The translations under genes were made by a program, and so were the position numbers. The notes beneath the pieces were generated by a model. It was given only the letters and a program-made list of their open reading frames with translations. It was not told where the DNA came from and made no database searches. From assembly GCA_040755155.1 (NCBI GenBank), contig JBFMBP010000056.1, forward strand, positions 25,217-73,570: a DNA stretch of 48,354 nucleotides, read 5' to 3'. This stretch comes from Candidatus Omnitrophota bacterium. GTDB taxonomy: Bacteria; Hinthialibacterota; Hinthialibacteria; Hinthialibacterales; Hinthialibacteraceae. Position 1 is the first letter of the stretch. Each line of letters begins with the position of its first letter. Shown here piece after piece: positions 17,904 through 26,081 of the stretch.

Positions 17904-18007
17904 TCAACGCATGGCGCAGCGCGTCTAGCGGCGGGAAAGGATAGAGTTTCGCAGAAAGGGCTGAATCAAGGCGAGAATTTACCCTATTCGTAAAACAAGC
18001 CGCAACG

Positions 18008-18095
18008 TCGCTTTCCTCCGCCGGTACTAACCGGATCAGGTTCAGGGGTACCCCTCGCGGGATTCTCAGGGCCGGGCCAGGCCCACCCCCAGCGA
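18008..18095 (-). ncRNA. TPP riboswitch (THI element)
   Basis: Read on the minus strand, it has GGGGGTGGGCC...CCCTGAGAAT, then ACCCCTGAACCTGATC and CGGTTAGTACCGGCG with GGAGGAAAG. This contains both THI boxes (CTGAGA, at the complement of 18064-18069, and the CTGATC/GTTAGTACC segment) and all conserved pairing regions. It sits about 150 bases before the thiC ATG. No U-run terminator is visible between it and the gene, so control may act by hiding the ribosome site. Confidence 0.95.
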
Positions 18096-18110
18096 TCTTG
18101 TACGCTTTTT

Positions 18111-18140
18111 ATTATACTTGCGCAGGGCGGAAGACGTCAA
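18111..18140 (-). promoter_or_regulatory. Sigma-70 promoter of thiC
   Basis: TTGACG (complement of 18135-18140), an 18-base spacer, and a perfect TATAAT (complement of 18111-18116). Predicted transcription start is near 18104, about ten bases before the riboswitch aptamer, as expected for a riboswitch leader. Confidence 0.75.
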
Positions 18141-18260
18141 CGGCGGTTTGCGAATGGAGAAATATCATCGAATTTCTTTAATAAATGGCCATCTTATGAT
18201 ATCGTTCTGCCAGGGATTCTTGTTGTTAGAACGCTCGAATGAGCGGAAGGAGTTTGTATT

Positions 18261-21200
18261 TTGGCGAGAAAAGGATTCTTGTTTATTGCGTTTTTCATGG
18301 CGGCGAATTCCAGCCTTTACGGACAAGTCGTTATCAACGAAATTATGTACAACGCATCCGTCAGCCCGCTGGAATATGTTGAGTTGTTCAATCCAACTCA
18401 TGAGACCATCGATCTATCCGGCTGGACGCTCAAGGACAACCTGGATTCACATCAATTCGTTATCCCCTTCGGAACGTTTATTCTCGCCAATAGTTATGCC
18501 GTCATATCGAACGATAGCGAAGATTTTTACCAGACTTACGGATTTCTTCCGGCGGCCGGCGGCTTGACGTTTAACTTTGCGAATGGGGGCGATTCGGTTC
18601 GGTTTTACGATGCGCAAAACCGGCTTATCGAAGCGGTGGAATACGACGACCGCTCGCCCTGGCCAGAAATGGCGGACGGCGGCGGCGCTTCGCTGGAACG
18701 GCGCAACGCCTTGCTGCCGCCGGGGCTGCCAATAGCTTGGGCGGCTTCCGTCGAAATGGGAACACCGGGAGCGGCCAACTCGGCGCATATCGACAAACTG
18801 CCTCCCGTGATTTTCGCGCTCGATCATTCTCCTAAAATACCAGCTCCCAACCAATCCGTAACCGTAACGGCGCAGATGATCGATTTGGATGGAACGATCG
18901 CATCGGCGGCGTTGTATTATGGATGGAACAACGGAACCGTTTATCAAAAGGCGGCAATGGCCGATGACGGCCAACATGGCGACGGCGAAGCCGGAGACGG
19001 AATCTACGGCGCGAAAACTCCCGGCGCCAGCGCGGGATCGATATTGCGTTTTTATATTGAAGCGAAGGACGACGGCGGCTCGGCATCTCTCTTTCCCGAA
19101 GCAGGGAAGGATCAACCCTATTTAACCGTATACGAAAATGCGCTGCCCAACGAACGGGTATCGATTCTGCGGCTGGCCATGCGGCCGGAAGTCAATCAAC
19201 AGTTTCTGGCGCAATATCAAACCGATGTTTACTTTCCCGCGACGTTTTACGATGGGGATCAAGTATATTACAACGTTCAAGTCCGTCATCGCGGGCGTTC
19301 GCGCGTTCAAAACGGCCGCTTCAAAATTCGCTTTTCTCCCAGCCAACTCTATCGCGGCAAAATCCGGCGTTTGAATTTCAACGGAACGGATGCGTCGACG
19401 ATCCTGCGGGAGTATCTAAGTTATCAATTGTATCAGGATGCGGGGCTGCCCAATTTGGAAAGCGAACTCGTGCGTCTGCATATCAACGGCAAGGCGGGAG
19501 CGGGAACGCCCTATCGCGTCGCCATCGAAAATCCTGACGGCCAGTTTCTGAAACGCCGACAATATTTCCAGCGCGACGATGGCAATCTCTACAAGACCAC
19601 GCTCGATGGAACGCCGCAAAACAAAGCGACATGGCGTTATATAGGCGACGATCCCGATTTGTACCGCCATTGTTATATCAAGCAAACCAACGAGGAAGAA
19701 GACGATTTCAGCGACATAATCCAATTCTGCAAGGCGTTATCGCAGGCCAATCCGTGGGATCCGGATTATCTGGACAAGGTCTATTCCGTGTTAAACGCCG
19801 ATAATTTCATTCTTTGGATGGCTGTTTCCGCCTGCGTTGCGCATTGGGATTCGCCGTATACCGATCATGGACAAAACTATGTTTTGTACGACAATCCCGC
19901 CACGAGGCAATTCGAGGTCATTGCCTGGGATTTGAATGGGACATTCAATTATACGTCCAATCTAAACGATTTGAATTACCGCAAACTTTACACTCATATC
20001 CGATCTACCAAATTTCCCACGATCAATATGATGTTGAACCATCCCCTTTTGGGATCGCAGTACTATCGTGAAATTGACAGACTGATGAATACGCTCTTTT
20101 CGCAGGAGTCGATGAACCAGCGGATCGAAGCCGCAAGACAGGCTCTGCAATTGAACGCGAGTTCCGTCAGTTTTCTTAAAACCTACGTTGCGCAGCGCCT
20201 GAAGGATTTATCCGCATGGATCAACCGCGATCAAGGCATCGCCTTCATCTCCAAGCCCGTTTACCAGGCGATCATCGGCGAACCGTACCTATATCGCTGC
20301 GTCGCCGTAGATTACCGGCAAAACCAAGCCATCGCCTATTCGCTGGCCGATGCTCCCTCTTGGTTATCCGTTGATTCGCAGACGGGAGAATTGCGGGGCG
20401 TACCCGCACAGGAAGGCCGTTTCGATGTTGTCCTGGAAGCACAAAGCAAAAAGGGCGTACGAATAACGCAAGCCTTCTCTCTGCAAATCGTTGATTCTAA
20501 ACCGAAATTGATTCTGACGTTCAACGAAGCAGGAGCGGCGGCGATGGATAGCAGCGGTTATGCGCGCCAAGGCCAATTACGCGGAGCCGCTAAGCGGGTG
20601 GATGGACGCTTGGGCCAGGCTGTTTCCTTGAGCGGTAATTCCTATGTGGAATTTCCGCATGACGATTCGCTCCATCTGACAGGATCGGTTACAGTGGAAG
20701 CGTGGATCAGTCCGAACGTCATCACGACAGGCAATCCGGTAATTCTGACCAAAGGAGACGCGGATCAATTCAATTATAATTTGCTGCTGGGTTATGGGCC
20801 GTTTACTTGGGACGTCATGGAACCTGGTTTTATGCCGCATCGCTTCGACATTGAAAACCGCGTCTATTATGGCCGGAAAGAGATCGAAGCCCAGTTAAAG
20901 AGAAATCAATGGATTCATCTCGCTGGAACTTACGATTCGGGCGAGGAACTCGTTTGTGTTTACGCCAATAACCGGCGCATCGTGGAAAGCAGCTGCCGCG
21001 CCCGCATGGTTGAAAATCAACGCTCCCTATTCATCGGCCTGAACAGCAACGGCTTCCAGGGATTGGTGGACGACGTCAAAATCCTGCCGTTCGCCAAGCA
21101 GGCTTTCGCCGCGGGCTTGTGTCTATCGCAAGTAGACGTATCCGGCCTCTCTCCGGCGCAAGAACGAGTGACGCTTTCTTTATCGAGATATCAAACAACC

Positions 21201-21893
21201 GCTATCCATACGGAAGAGTATTGCCTCTATCTCGTTAACGCGAATCGCTGGCTCGCCCTGCCGCCAGGATCGCTAGCGCCGGGAAAGACGATATCCTGGT
21301 GGCTGGACGATCTGGGAATCGAAGAACCATTGCCGGAGCGGGAAATCCTGGCGCTATACCCCATCGCCAGCTTAGGTCAGCCGCGCCGCGAGTTCATTCT
21401 CGATCAGGTCGCTTGGGGCGAAGCGGCGCCGGACGAAAGCGATCCTGGCGCTCAGGCGGCGGTCTGGCTGCCAGGACATTCCGTAAAAATTACGCAAGAA
21501 CGGCCTGCGTCTTTATCGTTGAAAAATTTCGCCGATAACGACGAGATGGATTTGGATTGGATCGTTTCGCCGCAAATGCTCGATGGACCGGCGATTACCC
21601 AGTTTACTATCGAGAATGGGGCAGCAACGGCGAAACAACGCGACATCCACTTGCAAATAATGGCGCAAAACGCCGCCTCGTCCTGGAAAATGCGCCTTGC
21701 AAATACTCCGGCGATGGGCGGCGCATGGATTCCCTTTTCCGCCAATGCGGAATGGAGCCTGCCGCCCGGCGAGGGAGAAAAAACCGTATATTTGCAAATC
21801 GCCGATGCGGCGGGAAGACGCTCTCCCGTTTCATCTGCCAAGATACGGCTGGAGGCGGGAACGCCGGTCGCCGATTGGTTCTTTCAGGAATGA
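18261..21893 (+). CDS. Secreted lamin-tail/CotH kinase-like/Ig/LamG multidomain protein
   Basis: A 1210-residue exported protein. It has a signal peptide (about 1-21, cut near LYG/QVV). A lamin-tail domain (22-180) opens VVINEIMYNAS, with EYVELFNPTHETIDLSGWTL. A CotH kinase-like region (about 290-640) includes DLYRHCYIKQTNEEEDDFSD and NYVLYDNPATRQFEVIAWDLNGTF, where the WDLN Asp matches the metal-binding position. A putative-Ig domain (about 660-745) has PSWLSVDSQTGELRGVP. A LamG/concanavalin fold (about 750-940) has VEFPHDDSLHLTGSVTVEAWI. CotH enzymes phosphorylate protein serines using ATP. In an exported protein the role is unclear and may be structural. TTG start with GGAAGGAG upstream. 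Divergent from thiC. Confidence 0.87.
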   Translation: MARKGFLFIAFFMAANSSLYGQVVINEIMYNASVSPLEYVELFNPTHETIDLSGWTLKDNLDSHQFVIPFGTFILANSYAVISNDSEDFYQTYGFLPAAGGLTFNFANGGDSVRFYDAQNRLIEAVEYDDRSPWPEMADGGGASLERRNALLPPGLPIAWAASVEMGTPGAANSAHIDKLPPVIFALDHSPKIPAPNQSVTVTAQMIDLDGTIASAALYYGWNNGTVYQKAAMADDGQHGDGEAGDGIYGAKTPGASAGSILRFYIEAKDDGGSASLFPEAGKDQPYLTVYENALPNERVSILRLAMRPEVNQQFLAQYQTDVYFPATFYDGDQVYYNVQVRHRGRSRVQNGRFKIRFSPSQLYRGKIRRLNFNGTDASTILREYLSYQLYQDAGLPNLESELVRLHINGKAGAGTPYRVAIENPDGQFLKRRQYFQRDDGNLYKTTLDGTPQNKATWRYIGDDPDLYRHCYIKQTNEEEDDFSDIIQFCKALSQANPWDPDYLDKVYSVLNADNFILWMAVSACVAHWDSPYTDHGQNYVLYDNPATRQFEVIAWDLNGTFNYTSNLNDLNYRKLYTHIRSTKFPTINMMLNHPLLGSQYYREIDRLMNTLFSQESMNQRIEAARQALQLNASSVSFLKTYVAQRLKDLSAWINRDQGIAFISKPVYQAIIGEPYLYRCVAVDYRQNQAIAYSLADAPSWLSVDSQTGELRGVPAQEGRFDVVLEAQSKKGVRITQAFSLQIVDSKPKLILTFNEAGAAAMDSSGYARQGQLRGAAKRVDGRLGQAVSLSGNSYVEFPHDDSLHLTGSVTVEAWISPNVITTGNPVILTKGDADQFNYNLLLGYGPFTWDVMEPGFMPHRFDIENRVYYGRKEIEAQLKRNQWIHLAGTYDSGEELVCVYANNRRIVESSCRARMVENQRSLFIGLNSNGFQGLVDDVKILPFAKQAFAAGLCLSQVDVSGLSPAQERVTLSLSRYQTTAIHTEEYCLYLVNANRWLALPPGSLAPGKTISWWLDDLGIEEPLPEREILALYPIASLGQPRREFILDQVAWGEAAPDESDPGAQAAVWLPGHSVKITQERPASLSLKNFADNDEMDLDWIVSPQMLDGPAITQFTIENGAATAKQRDIHLQIMAQNAASSWKMRLANTPAMGGAWIPFSANAEWSLPPGEGEKTVYLQIADAAGRRSPVSSAKIRLEAGTPVADWFFQE

Positions 21894-22017
21894 GGACAAT
21901 AGATCATTCTCATTTTTCCGAGTCTTTCGAATCCACTAAGATGAAGTATAATGGGAACCGAAAAGTTGACTGTCTATCGAGTTTATGAATATCCCCGTAA
22001 CCATCGAAAGGGAATAG

Positions 22018-22752
22018 ATGAAGCGTTTCCTCATTGATATTTATAATTCCGTTTATTATTCGTTTCAAAAAATAGTAGGAAATTTTTATCGAGAAAGAGC
22101 GCATAAACGGTTGCGGCGATTACATCCGGATGCATCATTTATCGGTCCTTACGAGAAAAACAAAGCTTATGGAAGTCTTCCAGTAGAGCAATGGCTTTAC
22201 GCGAATCGCGAACGGATTCGAGGAACTGTTTTAGATATGTCCACTCCCCGCGCATTGCACGAGTGGATTTACCAGTTACCGTCTGTTGGGAAAGTGTTAA
22301 TCAGCGATTTACATCCCGGCGAAGTGGAGAAAATGGGTTTCCGCTCCCCTGTGGATATCGCCGGGGATTTTTGCGCCGAAGAACTGCCGGTCCCACCCGA
22401 AAGTTTCGATACGATTCTTTGCATAAGCATTTTGGAGCATTGCGAAAATCCCTTGGCGATGGTAAAAAACTTTCAAAGGCTTCTGCGACTGCAAGGAGTT
22501 GTTTTTATTTTATGTCCCTATGTGGCTATTGACGGTCATATGGACCCGGATTATTGGCGTTTTGGACGCGACGCCTATCTTCTGATGGCTCGCAAAGCCG
22601 GTTTGAGGGTCGTACAAACCGGCCAAATCGGCGATATGGGGAAATATTTATTATACGAGATCGGCGAAAACGCCAAGGCGAAATCATGGCATCGCGGCAT
22701 TCCTTTGTCCAATTGGATGATTGCGCAGAAAGTGGATTCTTTGGATCGATAA
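22018..22752 (+). CDS. SAM-dependent methyltransferase-like protein
   Basis: A 244-residue protein of class I methyltransferase type. It shows TVLDMSTPRALHEW where motif I is expected, KVLISDLHP (motif II with acidic Asp), FDTILCISILEHCENPLAMV (motif IV) and GVVFILCPYVA. The glycine-rich GxGxG loop of motif I is not recognisable, so SAM binding is not certain. In sugar clusters such proteins methylate a glycan or act as sugar-modifying partners. It is the first gene of the plus-strand nucleotide-sugar cluster, with GAAAGGG before its ATG. The gap to the aminotransferase gene is 30 bp. Confidence 0.7.
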   Translation: MKRFLIDIYNSVYYSFQKIVGNFYRERAHKRLRRLHPDASFIGPYEKNKAYGSLPVEQWLYANRERIRGTVLDMSTPRALHEWIYQLPSVGKVLISDLHPGEVEKMGFRSPVDIAGDFCAEELPVPPESFDTILCISILEHCENPLAMVKNFQRLLRLQGVVFILCPYVAIDGHMDPDYWRFGRDAYLLMARKAGLRVVQTGQIGDMGKYLLYEIGENAKAKSWHRGIPLSNWMIAQKVDSLDR

Positions 22753-22782
22753 CCTATATATTGTCAACAGGCGGTTTCTATC

Positions 22783-23883
22783 TTGCGAGTTCCTTTCGTT
22801 AATTTACCTCTTCAACATCAGCCGTTCAAGAAGGAATTATTGGATGCCCTGGAACGGATTTTGGATCATGGACAGTTCATATTTGGTCCGGAAGTAGACC
22901 AATTTGAGAAACGGTTCGCCGAATACTGCGGCGTCAAATACGCCGTCGGCGTGGATAACGGTACCAGCGCCCTCTGTTTATCGATGCGGGCGTTGGAAAT
23001 CGGTCCCGGCGATGAATTGCTCGCCGTTCCCAACTCGTTTCTCGCTTCCGCATCCTCCATCGCGCTGACGGGCGCGCGTCCGGTTCTTGTGGACGTGGGG
23101 GAAGATTACAACATAGATCCCGAGCTTCTGGAGGCGGCCATTACGCCGCGAACCAAGGCGATTCTTCCCGTACATCTTACCGGACGCCCGGCGGATATGC
23201 GTCCCATCCTGGAAATCGCGCGGCGGTATAACCTTTTCGTCATCGAAGATTGCGCTCAAGCGGTTGGAGCAAAATACCACGGCCAGCGCGTCGGTTCTTT
23301 CGGCGACGCCGGATGTTTCAGCATGCATCCCCTGAAAACCTTAAACGCCATTGGAGATGCGGGAGTAGTTGCAACCAATAACGAAGAACTAGCGGAAAAG
23401 CTGCGCTGGGCGCGCAATCATGGCTTGCGAACAGACGTTTTTTATAACTGCGCTTTCTGGAGTCCCAATTGCCGTTTGGACGCGCTGCAAGCCGCTTTTC
23501 TTTCCGCAAAATTATGTCATTTGGATGAGCGCATCGCAAAACAGAGGGAAGTCGCCGATTTCTATCGCCAACAGTTGCAAGATGTCGTCTGGGTTCCTAC
23601 GGACCAGCCGCACGAATACGCCATCTACCAGACGTTCATCATTCAAACCGATCGCCGAGACGAACTCGCGCGTTATCTTGACGAACGGGGAATCGAAACC
23701 AGGATTCACTATAAAACGCCGCTTCACTTGCAGCCGGCAGCGGAATATTTGGGATATAAGCCAGGCGATTTTCCCGTCACGGAACGGCAATGCGAAAGAA
23801 TCCTCAGTTTGCCGATTTATCCGGAATTGACCGAGGAACAAATATCGTTCGTCGTGGAGGAAATCGAGAGATTTTTTGCTTGA
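22783..23883 (+). CDS. DegT/DnrJ/EryC1/StrS aminotransferase (sugar)
   Basis: A 366-residue PLP enzyme of the sugar aminotransferase family, which moves an amino group from glutamate to a keto-sugar nucleotide. Visible motifs are DNGTSALCLSMRAL (PLP phosphate binding), VIEDCAQAVGAKY (D156 contacts the pyridine nitrogen), SMHPLKTLNAIGDAGVV (K185 forms the Schiff base) and RLDALQAAFLSAKL. The closest functional idea is a WbpE/DesV-like enzyme. Together with the Gfo/Idh gene at 27611 and the dehydrogenase homologue at 29467 it recalls the WbpA-WbpB-WbpE set. TTG start (LRVPFVNL in the frame), with a weak ribosome site. Confidence 0.9.
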   Translation: MRVPFVNLPLQHQPFKKELLDALERILDHGQFIFGPEVDQFEKRFAEYCGVKYAVGVDNGTSALCLSMRALEIGPGDELLAVPNSFLASASSIALTGARPVLVDVGEDYNIDPELLEAAITPRTKAILPVHLTGRPADMRPILEIARRYNLFVIEDCAQAVGAKYHGQRVGSFGDAGCFSMHPLKTLNAIGDAGVVATNNEELAEKLRWARNHGLRTDVFYNCAFWSPNCRLDALQAAFLSAKLCHLDERIAKQREVADFYRQQLQDVVWVPTDQPHEYAIYQTFIIQTDRRDELARYLDERGIETRIHYKTPLHLQPAAEYLGYKPGDFPVTERQCERILSLPIYPELTEEQISFVVEEIERFFA

Positions 23884-23912
23884 CAATGGAAAATTCCAAT
23901 CATTTGAAAGAA

Positions 23913-23943
23913 TGGTGGGCTACGCTTCGCTTTTAGCCCACCC
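23913..23943. repeat. GGTGGGCT hairpin repeat, copy 2
   Basis: GGTGGGCTACGCTTCGCTTT, then TAGCCCACCC. Same element as 16421-16452 but in the opposite orientation. It lies in the 153-bp gap between the aminotransferase and the next epimerase gene, directly before another repeat. Confidence 0.65.
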
Positions 23944-23959
23944 TACTTATCTTTAAAAT

Positions 23960-23992
23960 CCCTCACCCTTGCCCTCTCCCAGAGGGCGAGGG
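23960..23992. repeat. CCCTCACCCT-type dispersed repeat
   Basis: CCCTCACCCTTGCCCTCTCC, then a GCCCTCT/AGAGGGC hairpin and GAGGG. Same family as 5603-5640. Two unrelated repeats side by side suggest this gap gathers such elements, and they may break up the operon here. Confidence 0.6.
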
Positions 23993-24036
23993 AATGGAAT
24001 TGCGTAACATGTGTTATTAATTAAAGGAGCGTTTCG

Positions 24037-25044
24037 ATGAAAAAGGTTTTAGTAACGGGCGGCGCTGGATATGTAGGAGCCGTGCTGGTTCCTAAGTTAT
24101 TGCAAAAAGGATATGGAGTTAAAGTACTCGATCTCTATATTTTTGGGGACGACGTCCTCGATGAAGTGAAAGGCAATCCAAACCTGGAACAGATCAAAGG
24201 CGATATCCGCGATCAGGCCTTATTGCGTTCGTCTCTTTCCGGCTGCGACGCCGTGATTCATTTGGCCTGCGTATCGAACGATCCCAGCTTCGAACTGAAT
24301 CCCGCGCTAAGCAAGTCGATCAATTACGACGCCTTCGAGCCGTTGGTTTTCATTTCCAAGGAAGCGGGCTTGAAGCGCTTCATCTACGCCTCGACTTCCA
24401 GCGTCTACGGCGTCAGCGACGCCCCCAATGTAACGGAAGATCATCCCCTGGTTCCATTAACGGACTACAATAAATATAAAGGATTATGCGAGCCGATTCT
24501 GGCGCGCTATCAATCTCCCGAATTCACAACTGTGACGATACGCCCAGCTACCGTTTGCGGCTATTCGACTCGGATGCGGTTCGACCTGAGCGTCAACATC
24601 CTGACCAATCACGCCGTAAATAACGGACGCATCACCGTCTTCGGCGGCAGCCAAAAACGCCCCAACATACACATTGATGACGTAACCGATCTCTATGTGG
24701 ATTTATTGGAAATGCCGAAGGAAATAATCGCAGGCGATATTTTCAATGCGGGTTATCAAAACCACACAATCATGGAAATCGCCGAAATCGTGCGCGATGT
24801 CGTCTCGCAAGAAGTTTCGGGCCGGGGAAGCGTGGAGATCATTACGACTCCCTCCGACGATTTGCGCTCTTACCATATCTCGTCGGAGAAAATCAAACAG
24901 AAATTGGGCTTCGTTCCCAAGCATACGATCGAAGACGCCGTGAGAGATTTATGCCGAGCGTTCGCCGCCGGAAAATTTCCCAACTCGATGACCGACATCC
25001 GCTATTTCAACGTCAAGATGGCCAAGGCCGTCAATTTGCAGTAA
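24037..25044 (+). CDS. NAD-dependent sugar epimerase/dehydratase (extended SDR)
   Basis: A 335-residue extended short-chain dehydrogenase. The N-terminal VTGGAGYVGAVLVPKL is the NAD glycine motif. GDIRD and VIHLACVSNDPS follow, then STSSVYGVS, and the catalytic pair Y144-x3-K148 (YNKYK). IRPATVCGYS, PNIHIDDV and AGYQNHTIMEIA are typical of nucleotide-sugar epimerases/reductases. Substrate is unknown. In this operon an NDP-hexose or NDP-heptose 4-ketosugar reductase or epimerase is plausible. ATG start with AAAGGAG. The downstream SDR starts 12 bp after its stop codon, so the two genes are probably cotranscribed. Confidence 0.88.
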   Translation: MKKVLVTGGAGYVGAVLVPKLLQKGYGVKVLDLYIFGDDVLDEVKGNPNLEQIKGDIRDQALLRSSLSGCDAVIHLACVSNDPSFELNPALSKSINYDAFEPLVFISKEAGLKRFIYASTSSVYGVSDAPNVTEDHPLVPLTDYNKYKGLCEPILARYQSPEFTTVTIRPATVCGYSTRMRFDLSVNILTNHAVNNGRITVFGGSQKRPNIHIDDVTDLYVDLLEMPKEIIAGDIFNAGYQNHTIMEIAEIVRDVVSQEVSGRGSVEIITTPSDDLRSYHISSEKIKQKLGFVPKHTIEDAVRDLCRAFAAGKFPNSMTDIRYFNVKMAKAVNLQ

Positions 25045-25056
25045 AGGGGATTATCA

Positions 25057-26046
25057 ATGGGTAAGTGCATCGTAACCGGCGGAGCGGGATTCATCGGCAG
25101 CCACATGGTAGATTTGCTGCTGGAAAAAGGGCATGAAGTTACCGTGCTGGATAATTTCAGCACCGGGCGCCCCTCCAATCTTGAACATCAGCGGAACAAT
25201 CCGCGGTTGAAAGTTCATGAAATCGACATCCGTCGATTCGACGCTCTTCTTCCCCTATTCGACAATGTGGATTGGGTGATTCACTACGCCGCGTTGGGCG
25301 ATATCGTCCCTTCCGTACAACGTCCGTTGGAGTATACCAGTTCCAACATTGAAGGAACGATTCACGTTTTGGAAGCGTCGCGCCGGAATAACGTCAAACG
25401 ATTCGTCTACGCCGCCTCTTCGTCTTGCTACGGCATTCCCGACATTTATCCCACGCCGGAAACGGCGCCCATCCGTACGGAATATCCCTACGCCTTGAGC
25501 AAATATTTGGGCGAACAGGCGGTTTTGCATTGGAACAAGGTGTATAAACTCCCCACGATTTCCTTGCGTTTCTTCAACGTCTATGGCCCGCGCTCGCGCA
25601 CGTCGGGCGCTTACGGCGCCGTTTTTGGCGTATTCCTTAAGCAAAAATTGGCGGGGAAGCCGTTTACAGTCGTGGGCGACGGTTCGCAGACTCGCGATTT
25701 TGTCTTCGTCGCGGACGTGGCCCGCGCTTGCCTGGCGGCGGCGGAATCTTCGCTCGGCGGCGAGATTTTCAATGTAGGAGCAGGCCGTCCAGTTAGCGTC
25801 AACCGGTTGGTTGAATTGTTGAAAGGCGAGGTTGTTTACGTTCCTAAACGTCCGGGTGAACCGGATTGCACTTACGCCGATATTGCTAAGATTCAAACCA
25901 TGTTAGGCTGGAAGCCGACGGTAACGTTCGAAGAAGGCGTTTCCATCATGATGAATCAAATCGATTATTGGAAAAACGCTCCCTTGTGGGATCCCGACAA
26001 TATCCGCGAAGCCACGGCCGATTGGTTTAAATATCTCTCAGCCTGA
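25057..26046 (+). CDS. UDP-glucose 4-epimerase-like SDR (GalE/WbpP type)
   Basis: A 329-residue extended SDR with VTGGAGFIGSHMVDLLLEKG, VLDNFSTGRPSNL and DIRRFDALLPLF. The catalytic residues are S121-S-S-C-Y-G and Y145-x3-K149 (YPYALSKYLGEQ). RFFNVYGPRSRTSGAYGAVF and DGSQTRDFVFVADVARAC are classic for UDP-hexose 4-epimerases of the WbpP/GalE group. It probably acts on a nucleotide sugar in the cytoplasm, upstream of polymer assembly. It lies 12 bp after the preceding SDR. AAAGGGG precedes the ATG. Confidence 0.9.
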   Translation: MGKCIVTGGAGFIGSHMVDLLLEKGHEVTVLDNFSTGRPSNLEHQRNNPRLKVHEIDIRRFDALLPLFDNVDWVIHYAALGDIVPSVQRPLEYTSSNIEGTIHVLEASRRNNVKRFVYAASSSCYGIPDIYPTPETAPIRTEYPYALSKYLGEQAVLHWNKVYKLPTISLRFFNVYGPRSRTSGAYGAVFGVFLKQKLAGKPFTVVGDGSQTRDFVFVADVARACLAAAESSLGGEIFNVGAGRPVSVNRLVELLKGEVVYVPKRPGEPDCTYADIAKIQTMLGWKPTVTFEEGVSIMMNQIDYWKNAPLWDPDNIREATADWFKYLSA

Positions 26047-26081
26047 TAAAACGCGAATCGTTCTAAATACTAAGGCAGATT

